Positions 14,880 to 25,563 of a stretch of DNA of 44,202 nt are shown here, in pieces. Within the stretch, counting starts at the first letter, position 1, and the number at the start of each line of letters is the position of its first letter. Below the pieces are notes generated by a model. The model worked only from the letters and a program-made list of their open reading frames with translations. It did no database searches and was not told the origin of the DNA. Source of the stretch: Eubacteriales bacterium (GTDB lineage: Bacteria; Bacillota; Clostridia; Oscillospirales; CAG-382); assembly GCA_028705495.1 (NCBI GenBank), contig JAQWDK010000015.1, positions 1 to 44,202 of the forward strand, read 5' to 3'. The position numbers and the translations under genes were made by a program.

Positions 14880-16550
14880 TTAAGCTGTTTCAATACTTGA
14901 TGCATCGCCAAGTTTATACTTTTCAATAGCAGCTTCACGCATTTTGTATTTCTGAATTTTCCCACTCGCCGTCATCGGAAAGCTGTCAACGAAATCTACA
15001 TATTTCGGAACTTTATGGCGTGCCATACTCGCTCTTACAGCATCCTTGACTTCTTCCTCCGTCATCTCCTCGCCATCGCGAAGGACTATAACAGCACATA
15101 CTTCCTCACCATACTGTACGCTCGGAACACCGATTACCTGTACATCTTTAACCTTTGGAAGAGTATAAAGGAATTCCTCTATTTCTTTAGGGTAGATGTT
15201 CTCTCCCCCACGGATTATCATATCCTTGATACGGCCGGTAATCTTGTAGTAACCCTCTTCGTCAACTACAGCCAAATCTCCCGTATGAAGCCAGCCGTCC
15301 TTGTCAATTGCAATCTTTGTCGCTTCCTCCATTTTATAATAACCACGCATTATATTATAACCCCTTGCGCAGAACTCACCCGGTACACCTGCAGGAACTG
15401 TCTTACCTGTTTCGGGATCAATTATCTTGATTTCAACTCCCGGGAAAGCTCTTCCTACAGTCGAAACACGCTTTTCGATGCTATCAGTTGTTGTAGTCAT
15501 TGTGCATCCAGGAGAGGATTCAGTTTGTCCGTAAACAATAACAATATCTCTCATGTGAAGCTTGTTGATAACATCTTCCATAACTTTTATCGGACATGGC
15601 GAACCGGCCATTATACCTGTACGGAGTTTTGGAAGATGGTAATTCGGAAAATCAGGATGGTCGAGCATTGATATAAACATTGTCGGCACACCGTGGCAAG
15701 CTGTGCATTCTTCACTTTGAAGTGCGTCAAGCACTTTTTTAGGATGAAAAGCTTCAATCGGAATTATTTCTGTAGCATGAGTAATTGCAGCCATTGTGGC
15801 GAGGACAAGTCCAAAGCAGTGGAACATGGGAACGCAAATGCAAAGTCTATCTTCGGGAGTGAATGCCATACCATCGCCGATAACACGACCGTTGTTGATG
15901 ATGTTATAATGAGTAAGCATAACTCCTTTCGGGAATCCGGTAGTGCCTGATGTATACTGCATATTTATTGTTTCGTGGCAGTCAAGACCGGATGATGCTT
16001 TACGAAATTCTTCTTCTGTCACTGTTTTTGCAAGGTCGTAGAGTTTAGACCAGTTAAGGAATCCTTTATGTTCTTTATCACCCGCATAAACCATTGTTTT
16101 AAGGCAAGGAAGCCTTTCAGAATTAACATCGTTACCGTCGGTTTTATCGACATCTGGACAGAGCTCTTTCATTGTGGCAATGTAATCTGCATCCTTGAAT
16201 CCGTCGATAAGTACAAGCAGTTTAGTATCTGATTGTTTGAGAAGGTATTCCGCTTCGAATACTTTATAATTCGTATTGACCGTAACAAGAACCGCGCCGA
16301 TTTTAGCCGTTGCGAAAAGAGTCAGATACCATTCCGGTACATTCGTTGCCCATATAGCAACATGGTCGCCCTTTTTAATTCCCAACGCTAAAAAAGCTTT
16401 AGCAATTGTTTCAGCTTCTTCGTTAAGCTCCTTCCAAGTTCGTTTGAAATCACGATCAGTGTATTTTATCGCTGTTCTGTTCGGATATTTATCCGCAATT
16501 GATGTAAGATAATCTCCAAGCGTTTTTTCAATCATTTTAGGGTTGTTCAT
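14880..16550 (-). CDS. AMP-dependent acyl-CoA synthetase/ligase
   Basis: Adenylate-forming enzyme that activates a carboxylic acid, most likely a fatty acid, to its CoA thioester. The phosphate loop QYTSGTTGFPKGVML lies near residue 190, the A5-type motif IVYGQTESSPG near 340, the hinge ITGRIKDMIIRGGENIYPKEIEEF near 440, and the catalytic lysine in PMTASGKIQKYKMREAA near 535. At 556 aa it is full length and resembles medium/long-chain FadD-type ligases. The ATG at 16550 overlaps the 3' end of hslO by 14 nt; a second ATG at 16535 is possible. Confidence 0.9.
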   Translation of the reverse strand: MNNPKMIEKTLGDYLTSIADKYPNRTAIKYTDRDFKRTWKELNEEAETIAKAFLALGIKKGDHVAIWATNVPEWYLTLFATAKIGAVLVTVNTNYKVFEAEYLLKQSDTKLLVLIDGFKDADYIATMKELCPDVDKTDGNDVNSERLPCLKTMVYAGDKEHKGFLNWSKLYDLAKTVTEEEFRKASSGLDCHETINMQYTSGTTGFPKGVMLTHYNIINNGRVIGDGMAFTPEDRLCICVPMFHCFGLVLATMAAITHATEIIPIEAFHPKKVLDALQSEECTACHGVPTMFISMLDHPDFPNYHLPKLRTGIMAGSPCPIKVMEDVINKLHMRDIVIVYGQTESSPGCTMTTTTDSIEKRVSTVGRAFPGVEIKIIDPETGKTVPAGVPGEFCARGYNIMRGYYKMEEATKIAIDKDGWLHTGDLAVVDEEGYYKITGRIKDMIIRGGENIYPKEIEEFLYTLPKVKDVQVIGVPSVQYGEEVCAVIVLRDGEEMTEEEVKDAVRASMARHKVPKYVDFVDSFPMTASGKIQKYKMREAAIEKYKLGDASSIETA

Positions 16551-17406
16551 ATAACTTTTTAAGTTCCTCTCTTGTGTAAACGTATTTCTTTTCGCAGAAC
16601 TGACAGTTCATTTCGATGTTTTCATCATCAAGCAATTCTTCCCTTGCTTTTTCGTCTAAAGATAGTAGAGCCCTGTCGGTTCTCTCTTTGCTGCAATCGC
16701 AATGATATAACACTTCCAGCTCATCGAAAATGTCATACTCTATACCTTTCATAAAAGCATTAATCAGAGCATCGATACCGCCGTGTTGTAGCAAATCGGT
16801 TACAGAAGCAGCATTTTTTACATTTTCTTCGAGAACATTAACCGTTTGATCGTCAGCAAATGGTAATAACTGAATTAGTACACCACCTGCTTGTTTACAA
16901 GTGTAATCAACATCAACTAAAACACCAAGTGCGCAAACTGTTGGTATTTGTTCGCTTGTGGCGTAATAGCTGGCTATGTCTTCTGCTATTTCTCCGCTCA
17001 CTAGAGGTGTTATACCAATATAAGGTTCAGCTGCTCCTGTGTCTCTTAGAACATATAGGCTTCCTTTGCCAACTATTCCGCCAACATCGAGTTTGCCATC
17101 GCTCACGCGAAGCGGTAGATCTGCCGCTGGATTTTGTATGAAGCCTTTAACATTTCCAAAGCTGTCGGCTGTTACAACAATATTACCTGCGCTTCCATCC
17201 CCTACAAAACGAAGGGTAAGAAGGTTTTCAGGCTCTGGCATATAGGTGCCCATCATTGAAGCTGCAAGAAGCGTTCTTCCAATAGCAGCGGTTGCAGTTG
17301 GTGAAGTTCCGTGTATTTCTATTGCTCGATTAACAATATCTTTTCCGTCAATAAATAGCGCTCTGATCGAGCCATCTTTTGACATCATTCTTTTAAGTTG
17401 TCCCAT
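16537..17406 (-). CDS. hslO: 33 kDa redox-regulated chaperone Hsp33
   Basis: Cytosolic holdase activated by oxidation, when its zinc-bound cysteines form disulfides. The 289-aa protein has the N-terminal core (GRTLLAASMMGTYM, GDGSAGNIVVTADSFGNVKGF) and the C-terminal switch CDCS...CQFC, so all four zinc cysteines are intact. The gene sits between a methyltransferase (31 nt upstream) and the acyl-CoA ligase (14 nt overlap), so it is inside the yerC-led operon. Confidence 0.97.
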   Translation of the reverse strand: MGQLKRMMSKDGSIRALFIDGKDIVNRAIEIHGTSPTATAAIGRTLLAASMMGTYMPEPENLLTLRFVGDGSAGNIVVTADSFGNVKGFIQNPAADLPLRVSDGKLDVGGIVGKGSLYVLRDTGAAEPYIGITPLVSGEIAEDIASYYATSEQIPTVCALGVLVDVDYTCKQAGGVLIQLLPFADDQTVNVLEENVKNAASVTDLLQHGGIDALINAFMKGIEYDIFDELEVLYHCDCSKERTDRALLSLDEKAREELLDDENIEMNCQFCEKKYVYTREELKKLYEQP

Positions 17407-17437
17407 AATTAGTCCAGTCCATAATTGTTTGGTTAAT

Positions 17438-18178
17438 TTAATTTTTAGTGCGTTGAGCGATATAATATAATTTTTCGTCAGTTATTGTCGGTTCGGTATA
17501 TTCAAGTGATCCGTATTTTCCGATCAGCTTAAATCCTGATGAGTTGAGAAGCTTTTCAATCGTTTTAAGCGGAAAGTATTTTTGAATTTGCCTTTCATCA
17601 GACCTTGTATAAACATTATTGCCTGTTTCTTTAAAATAAGTGAGGTCAATTACATGAGTACCGCTTTTTTTGAAGCTATTTCTCCATATAATCGTTAAAT
17701 CACCAAGATCAAGGACAAAATCATTTGAACCATAGACTGTTTCAAAACGATATTTAGTGTTAACATCAAAAATAAAGAGTCCTCCTATTTCGGTGTAATT
17801 AGCAACACTGAGAAAGGTTTTTTCAAGCTCTGTATTTGTTCTGAGATAATTAAGTGAATCAAGCGAACAAATCGTCGTTTGAACTGTTCCAAACAGCTCG
17901 AAATTGGCCATATCTTGATTGATAAGAAGCAGTTGAGGGTTCCGCTCTTTTGCTTTTGTGAGCATTTCCGTACTCGCGTCAACACATACCATTCCATATC
18001 CCTGTGAATGAAGTAAATCCGAAAGTAACGCAGTACCGCAAGCAAGGTCGAGAATATCCTCGACCTTGATAATTGAAAACTTTTCTATCGCTGTTGTTAT
18101 AAAATTCAAATAAGAGTTGTAATAACTATTATCGCTAAATTTATCATAGTAATCAGCAAGAAACGAAAAACCATTCAT
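17438..18178 (-). CDS. Class I SAM-dependent methyltransferase
   Basis: A 246-aa cytosolic Rossmann-fold methyltransferase. The SAM-binding motif I is ILDLACGTALLSDLL near residue 43, followed by the acidic strand end GMVCVDASTEML and the FELFGTVQTTICSLDSLNYL segment. The substrate is unknown; the family includes many small-molecule methylases. The ATG overlaps the yerC stop by 4 nt, which indicates translational coupling. Confidence 0.9.
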   Translation of the reverse strand: MNGFSFLADYYDKFSDNSYYNSYLNFITTAIEKFSIIKVEDILDLACGTALLSDLLHSQGYGMVCVDASTEMLTKAKERNPQLLLINQDMANFELFGTVQTTICSLDSLNYLRTNTELEKTFLSVANYTEIGGLFIFDVNTKYRFETVYGSNDFVLDLGDLTIIWRNSFKKSGTHVIDLTYFKETGNNVYTRSDERQIQKYFPLKTIEKLLNSSGFKLIGKYGSLEYTEPTITDEKLYYIAQRTKN

Positions 18179-18468
18179 GTTTTTGCAGAAAGCCTATCGA
18201 GTACCATGTGATAACCATCACTACCATATCTTAGCGAGCGGTTAACCCTTGTTATAGTAGCGGTCGATAAACCGGTCAAGGCGGCTATTTCATTGTAAAT
18301 AATGCCCTCACGAAGCTTCTGAGCGGCATCAAGCCTTTTGCTCATTTCCTGAAGTTCGCTTTCGGTGCATAGATCACTTAAAAATCGAAAGCATTCTTCA
18401 TCAGTCCGTAGTAGCGCAAACGCTTCACATAGTCGCTTAACTTGTTCTGTTTTCAGTTTTTCGTTCAT
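18175..18468 (-). CDS. YerC/YecD family TrpR-like regulator
   Basis: Small DNA-binding protein with the TrpR fold. Key stretches are DEECFRFLSDLCTESELQEMSKRLDAAQKLREG and the helix-turn-helix TGLSTATITRVNRSLRYGSDGY. Length is about 97 aa. The start is set at the ATG 18468, 5 nt after GGGGA; an in-frame ATG at 18480 abuts a hairpin without its own ribosome site. It heads the minus-strand operon. A short inverted repeat over its promoter's -10 box suggests autoregulation. The ligand is not known. Confidence 0.93.
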   Translation of the reverse strand: MNEKLKTEQVKRLCEAFALLRTDEECFRFLSDLCTESELQEMSKRLDAAQKLREGIIYNEIAALTGLSTATITRVNRSLRYGSDGYHMVLDRLSAKT

Positions 18469-18498
18469 CGTTATCCCCATTCCGCCGCAAAGCGGCTG
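18469..18498 (-). repeat. Leader hairpin plus ribosome-binding-site module of yerC (shared with radA)
   Basis: On the minus strand the sequence runs CAGCCGC-TTT-GCGGC-GGAATGG, a 5-bp hairpin followed two bases later by the ribosome binding site. The same module, differing at three positions, stands before radA (about 1450-1476). In both cases the probable start codon lies 12 nt after the shared ATGG. Confidence 0.5.
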
Positions 18499-18518
18499 TC
18501 ACGGCTTATATTTTATTA

Positions 18519-18554
18519 TGTTGTTATTATACAACAAAAAGTTAGCTTATGCAA
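18519..18554 (-). promoter_or_regulatory. Sigma-A promoter of the yerC operon with operator candidate
   Basis: Minus strand TTGCAT (18554-18549), 17-nt spacer, TATAAT (18531-18526). An inverted repeat TGTTGT (18519-18524) / ACAACA (18531-18536) straddles the -10 box and could bind a dimeric regulator. Confidence 0.65.
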
Positions 18555-18622
18555 GTATTTATTATAATATGGTGATATGTTATCTAAGAAGTTGATACGT
18601 AAATAATTAAACCAACTTACCC

Positions 18623-21641
<3,019 letters not shown>

Positions 21642-21653
21642 GGAGATTGTAAT

Positions 21654-22109
21654 ATGCAACGAATAGCGAGCTTCACTGTTGACCATACAATATTGCAGCC
21701 GGGAATATATATTTCCCGTGTTGACGGCGATATAACAACCTACGACCTTCGTCAAAGAAAACCTAATGCTGACGACTATCTCGATCACTCGACGATGCAT
21801 ACATTTGAGCATCTGTTTGCGACATATATCAGGAACGATAAAATAGTTGGATCTAACATCATCTATTTTGGACCTATGGGTTGCCAAACAGGAGCATATC
21901 TTCTTGTCAGAAATACAAATGATCTTGCTGTATTCGAAGCGGTGAAGAATGCACTTCGCAGTATCATAAACCATCAAGGAGAAGTTTTCGGTAACTCTGA
22001 GGTTGAATGTGGAAATTTTAAAACACTTGATCTTGATAAAGCGAAAGCTGAAGCAAAATCTTATCTTGCTATTCTTGAAACAATAAATAATCCTACCTTT
22101 AAATACTGA
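21654..22109 (+). CDS. luxS: S-ribosylhomocysteine lyase LuxS
   Basis: Cleaves S-ribosylhomocysteine to homocysteine and DPD, the precursor of autoinducer-2, within the activated methyl cycle. The 151-aa protein has the metal motif HTFEHLFA (His-x-x-Glu-His), the catalytic cysteine in GPMGCQTG, and the third metal ligand in VECGNF. The start has AAGGAG. It sits between lacZ and lysA, an unusual context; no pfs or metK gene is in the window. Confidence 0.98.
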   Translation: MQRIASFTVDHTILQPGIYISRVDGDITTYDLRQRKPNADDYLDHSTMHTFEHLFATYIRNDKIVGSNIIYFGPMGCQTGAYLLVRNTNDLAVFEAVKNALRSIINHQGEVFGNSEVECGNFKTLDLDKAKAEAKSYLAILETINNPTFKY

Positions 22110-22120
22110 AAGGCAATTAT

Positions 22121-23431
22121 ATGAGTGAAAAGCTAATATGTAAAAATCTCGGGATAAATGAAAAAGGGCATCTAACCCTTGCAGGTGTAGACACTGTTTC
22201 TATGGCTGAAAAATACGGTACACCACTTTATCTTCTAGATGAAAACCTTATCCGTGAACGATGTAGACTATATATATCCTCGATGAAAAAGCATTTTGGA
22301 GAAAATTCCGCACCTTTATACGCAAGTAAAGCGCTCAGCTTCGCTTATATTTATAAGATAATGCTTGAAGAAGGAATGGGTATAGATGTCGTATCTTCAG
22401 GAGAGCTCTACACAGCTATGAAAGCTGGCTTCCCTGCATCCAAAGCATATTTCCACGGAAACAATAAAACAGATACCGATATTTGGTTTGCAATGGATAA
22501 TGGTATTAGTTTTTTTGTAGTCGATAATGAAGAAGAGCTTTCTGTTATCGATACTGCTGCAAAAGAACGCGGTATTAAACAAAAGATTCTGCTTAGAATA
22601 ACTCCTGGAATTGACCCTCACACATTCAAAGCTGTTGTTACAGGGAATGTTGATTCAAAATTTGGTGCTGCGGTTGAAACAAGCCAAGCTTTTGATATAA
22701 CAAAACTCGCATTAACAAAAGAAAACCTGATTCTTGAAGGATTTCACTGTCATATTGGCTCACAAATTTTTGAAAAGGAACCTTTCTGTGATGCAGCGGA
22801 TATAATGCTTAAGTTTTTATCTGACGTAAAGATACAGCTTGGTTTTGAAACAAAAGTTCTTAACCTCGGGGGCGGTATTGGTGTAAGATACACCCCTGAA
22901 CAACCGGAAATAGACTACGACGCATACCTTGGCGAAATATCTACTCATATAAGACATTTGTGCGATAAGCATAATATAAAGTTACCGCAGGTACTTATGG
23001 AACCGGGTAGAAGCATTGTAGCGGATAGTGGACTGACACTGTATACTGCTGGTAGCGTAAAACACATAACCGGCTACAAAAGTTATGTTTCTGTGGACGG
23101 AGGTATGACGGATAACCCTCGCTACGCTCTTTATCAGTCGCCTTATACCGTTATTGTCGCTAACAAAGCCGATATGCCCGAAACACTAAAATGTACGATT
23201 GCAGGCAGATGCTGCGAAAGTGGCGATCTAATTCAAGAGGATGTTGCAATTCAAGATGTTAAGCGTGGCAATATTATTGCGGTTCTCACAACTGGCGCAT
23301 ATAACTACTCAATGGCAAGCAATTATAACAGACTACCGAAACCACCGATTGTGATGCTTCGTGACGGTGTTGATAAAACAGCAGTAGAGCGCGAAACATA
23401 TAACGATGTTATGAAGAATGACATTCTTTAG
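22121..23431 (+). CDS. lysA: Diaminopimelate decarboxylase
   Basis: PLP enzyme that converts meso-diaminopimelate to lysine, the last step of lysine synthesis. The PLP lysine lies in LYASKALSF near residue 62. HCHIGSQIFE, LNLGGGIGVRY and EPGRSIVADSG follow in order, and the active-site cysteine pair is in GRCCESGDL. The 436-aa length is normal. It starts 11 nt after luxS. Confidence 0.97.
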   Translation: MSEKLICKNLGINEKGHLTLAGVDTVSMAEKYGTPLYLLDENLIRERCRLYISSMKKHFGENSAPLYASKALSFAYIYKIMLEEGMGIDVVSSGELYTAMKAGFPASKAYFHGNNKTDTDIWFAMDNGISFFVVDNEEELSVIDTAAKERGIKQKILLRITPGIDPHTFKAVVTGNVDSKFGAAVETSQAFDITKLALTKENLILEGFHCHIGSQIFEKEPFCDAADIMLKFLSDVKIQLGFETKVLNLGGGIGVRYTPEQPEIDYDAYLGEISTHIRHLCDKHNIKLPQVLMEPGRSIVADSGLTLYTAGSVKHITGYKSYVSVDGGMTDNPRYALYQSPYTVIVANKADMPETLKCTIAGRCCESGDLIQEDVAIQDVKRGNIIAVLTTGAYNYSMASNYNRLPKPPIVMLRDGVDKTAVERETYNDVMKNDIL

Positions 23432-23442
23432 AAGGTGAGGTT

Positions 23443-23757
23443 ATGATGAAAAAAATAGAGATTCAAGATAAAAAGAGCGAAAAGAGATTTTTCAGAATTC
23501 TTTACACTCTGTTTTCCGCATCAAGCCTTTGTTTTGCAGCTCGAATATTGTTGACAACTGCCATTGTAGGTAAGGATGCAGTTATTGGAATTGCTATAAC
23601 TGCTGTTTTTGTTGCATTATTTTTATTTTTTGCATACACTGCATTTATTAGAAAAGATGGTTTTCAAAGATCTGCAATGATGACAAAACTTGAATATGCC
23701 GCATTCGCAATTATTATATTACAGATGATATTGACTTTAACAGATCTACCAAGTTAA
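23443..23757 (+). CDS. Small membrane protein of unknown function
   Basis: A 104-aa protein with a charged N-terminus (about residues 1-18) and three hydrophobic segments (about 20-38, 43-66, 83-101). No family is recognised. It begins 11 nt after lysA (AGGTGAGG, then ATG ATG), ends before a strong terminator, and is thus the last gene of the lacZ-luxS-lysA unit. Either of the two adjacent ATG codons could start it. Confidence 0.7.
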   Translation: MMKKIEIQDKKSEKRFFRILYTLFSASSLCFAARILLTTAIVGKDAVIGIAITAVFVALFLFFAYTAFIRKDGFQRSAMMTKLEYAAFAIIILQMILTLTDLPS

Positions 23758-23770
23758 ATCAATCAAAAAT

Positions 23771-23803
23771 AAAAGGGGCTGTTTCGCTACAGCTCCTTTT
23801 TTA
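23771..23803 (+). terminator. Rho-independent terminator after the lacZ-luxS-lysA unit
   Basis: A 12-bp stem with one G-U pair, AAAAGGGGCTGT (23771-23782) / ACAGCTCCTTTT (23789-23800), loop TTCGCT, then T-rich. Confidence 0.85.
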
Positions 23804-23836
23804 TTGATCATATTTAGTTTTATACGTGAATGAATG

Positions 23837-23886
23837 AAAAAATCGCACACAATATGTGCGCGATTTTGTTTCCAGCTTCAAGCTGG
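23837..23886 (-). repeat. tRNA-Gln 3' trailer: 15-nt palindrome plus terminator
   Basis: Directly after the encoded CCA the minus strand reads CCAGCTTGAAGCTGG (23886-23872). Then comes a terminator stem (23865-23856 with 23850-23841, one G-U pair, loop of 5) ending in TTTTTT. The same 15-nt palindrome in the same position, and a stem built on the same GCGCAC core, follow tRNA-Pro at the other end of the window. Confidence 0.8.
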
Positions 23887-23960
23887 TGGCTGCGGAACTA
23901 GGATTTGAACCCAGACAAACAGAGTCAGAGTCTGTCGTGCTACCGTTACACAATTCCGCA
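23887..23960 (-). tRNA. tRNA-Gln(CTG)
   Basis: The cloverleaf folds completely: acceptor TGCGGAA/TTCCGCA, D stem GTGT/GCAC, anticodon stem ACAGA/TCTGT with loop CTCTGAC (anticodon CTG, reads CAG), T stem CTGGG/CCTAG with loop TTCAAAT, discriminator G and an encoded CCA (23889-23887). The CTG isoacceptor usually accompanies a TTG tRNA encoded elsewhere. Confidence 0.95.
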
Positions 23961-23964
23961 ATAT

Positions 23965-23987
23965 AAAGCACCATCTCACGGTGCTTT
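23965..23987 (-). promoter_or_regulatory. Hairpin in the 5' leader of tRNA-Gln
   Basis: Perfect 8-bp inverted repeat AAAGCACC (23965-23972) / GGTGCTTT (23980-23987) between the promoter and the mature tRNA. It may guide 5' processing or act as a weak attenuator. Confidence 0.45.
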
Positions 23988-23990
23988 TAA

Positions 23991-24019
23991 AGTATAGCAT
24001 AACCGAACCGTATTGTCAA
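23991..24019 (-). promoter_or_regulatory. Sigma-A promoter of tRNA-Gln
   Basis: Minus strand TTGACA (24019-24014), 17-nt spacer, TATACT (23996-23991): a near-consensus promoter. Confidence 0.85.
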
Positions 24020-24097
24020 TATATAAGTTTGTTTTTCTAAGTAATTTCTACTGTGGAATTTACTTTGGGAATTTATTATATTTTGTGTAAAAGAGAC

Positions 24098-24442
24098 CTA
24101 AAATATACCGTCCCAGTTATGTTTAAATAAATCTACCCTTCCATCTTTGTCAAAGGTCACACCTTCTGCTTCAAGAAGTTCATGTTGCCTGTTTTTACCT
24201 CCAAAAGCAAATGCTGATGAAAGACAGCCTTCTTTGTTCACTACCCTATGGCATGGAATATTAGCTGGGTCAGGGTTTACATGAAGGGCATATCCGACAA
24301 CCCTCGCCCATCGTGGATTACCTGCAAGAGCTGCTATTTTACCATAGGTCGTGACTTTACCCATAGGTATCAGTTTTACAACAGCATAAATTCTTTCGAA
24401 AATATTGTCTTTGGTTTTGGATGAGCTGCTGTTTTCGTTCAT
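24098..24442 (-). other. Possible internal start giving a stand-alone alkyltransferase domain
   Basis: Met346 of the fusion lies at the domain border (MNENSSSSKTK) and is preceded by GAGAGG 12 nt upstream, a rather long spacing. Translation from here would give a 114-aa MGMT-like protein of the size of free-standing relatives. Confidence 0.25.
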
Positions 24443-25477
24443 ATAACTTTGTATCCTCTCCCATTGCTGATCAATCCAATTTGATTCGTGATAATGATCA
24501 TCAGGATTGCAATCTTCAATAATTTTTACTAATATTCGAAGGTTTGATAAGCTGTTCCCCGGTAGAGAAAATGAAAGCTCACTTGAATAGTTTTTCAACA
24601 TTTTTCGAATAAATTTAAGAAGAAAAAAATACTCAAATTCACAAGTATTAGATATATCATCAATACAATCTGATGATGTAATAAGCTTCATAACTGTTTC
24701 ATCAGATAGCATATTACTATAATCAACTGTAAAATAGTGATTAAAATCATAATTGTATAAGTTACAAGTTATTTTTTTATCTCCGGCAGTTAAAAGCACA
24801 AAGTAAAGTAAAACCAATATTAGTATATATATATCACCCCGGTGATATTTTGCATATATCTCTTTTTTTGATCCTTGATTGTAATTGACAGTCATCCCGA
24901 TGCTTCTTGAAAGAAGCTCAAATATCTTAACAGCTCCATCTATTTCATAAATAGCATCATTGATCTGTTTATGTGAACCGGTAATCGGATTAGAAGTAAA
25001 TGATATTAAATTTTTAAGATAATTATTGATTTTAAGTTTCTTCTGTACCCATCGTTCATTCGGTACAGCAATTTGATGTAAGTCCTTTTCAAAAATTTCG
25101 GTTGCTATCTTTGAATAATGATCGAGTGTCATTGAAATGGATGGATAACTTGTATAACACACCTTGTTTTCGACAAAACAAGATATGTGTGATTCAAATA
25201 AAATATAGTGAGTGATGTCAGTGTTATATCTAACAATAGTAAATGATGTAATAGTTCCTTTTAAAAAATCTACTATTGTGCATTCATTGTTTTTGAGTTT
25301 TTGTATTTTACAGATATCAGATTGACTTATATAGTGACCTAAATACGCTCCTATTCTCGTTTTGATGTTTGAAAGTTGAGCAAAGTTATTTTTAGCAATC
25401 AGATTTAGATTGCTATCGGCAATGAACACGACACATTGAATTGTTTCGATATTGTGTAAGATCGTATTAAAATCCAT
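24098..25477 (-). CDS. PAS / degenerate histidine-kinase-like / O6-alkylguanine-DNA alkyltransferase fusion
   Basis: One uninterrupted 459-aa frame. Residues 1-100 resemble a PAS sensor (CVVFIADSNLNLIAKN...). Residues 110-320 resemble a histidine kinase that has lost its ATP-site signatures: a helical stretch (120-195), RGDIYILILVLLYFVLLTAGDKKITCNLY where an N-box would be but without the Asn, and FFLLKFIRKML...ELSFSLPG like a G2-box helix. A Ser-rich linker at 347-356 leads to a complete MGMT-like DNA-binding domain (357-459): winged helix TTYGKIAALAGNPRWARVVGYAL with Arg392, acceptor Cys409 in IPCHRVV, and LLEAEGV. PCHR rather than PWHR means the alkyl acceptor is intact, unlike ATL proteins. 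No response regulator is adjacent. Domain calls for the first two parts are inference; the third is secure. The ribosome site is a weak AGGA. Confidence 0.85.
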   Translation of the reverse strand: MDFNTILHNIETIQCVVFIADSNLNLIAKNNFAQLSNIKTRIGAYLGHYISQSDICKIQKLKNNECTIVDFLKGTITSFTIVRYNTDITHYILFESHISCFVENKVCYTSYPSISMTLDHYSKIATEIFEKDLHQIAVPNERWVQKKLKINNYLKNLISFTSNPITGSHKQINDAIYEIDGAVKIFELLSRSIGMTVNYNQGSKKEIYAKYHRGDIYILILVLLYFVLLTAGDKKITCNLYNYDFNHYFTVDYSNMLSDETVMKLITSSDCIDDISNTCEFEYFFLLKFIRKMLKNYSSELSFSLPGNSLSNLRILVKIIEDCNPDDHYHESNWIDQQWERIQSYMNENSSSSKTKDNIFERIYAVVKLIPMGKVTTYGKIAALAGNPRWARVVGYALHVNPDPANIPCHRVVNKEGCLSSAFAFGGKNRQHELLEAEGVTFDKDGRVDLFKHNWDGIF

Positions 25478-25511
25478 TTTGTATCATCCTATGTTGCAAT
25501 ATAAAATGTAA

Positions 25512-25553
25512 AAAATAGCCGGGTACATGTGACCATTATATCAAATGTACCCG
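25512..25553 (-). terminator. Terminator of glyQS with an embedded promoter
   Basis: Minus strand CGGGTACAT (25553-25545) pairs perfectly with ATGTACCCG (25528-25520), then GCTATTTTTT. The 16-nt loop contains TGATATAAT (25543-25535), an exact extended -10 box that points toward the fusion gene starting at 25477. No good -35 is present. Confidence 0.7.
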
Positions 25554-25563
25554 TGTTGATAAT

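Noticed and set aside
15015..15671. 218-aa plus-strand frame inside the acyl-CoA ligase gene
   Set aside because: Antisense shadow of a complete, motif-bearing ligase; no ribosome site or promoter.
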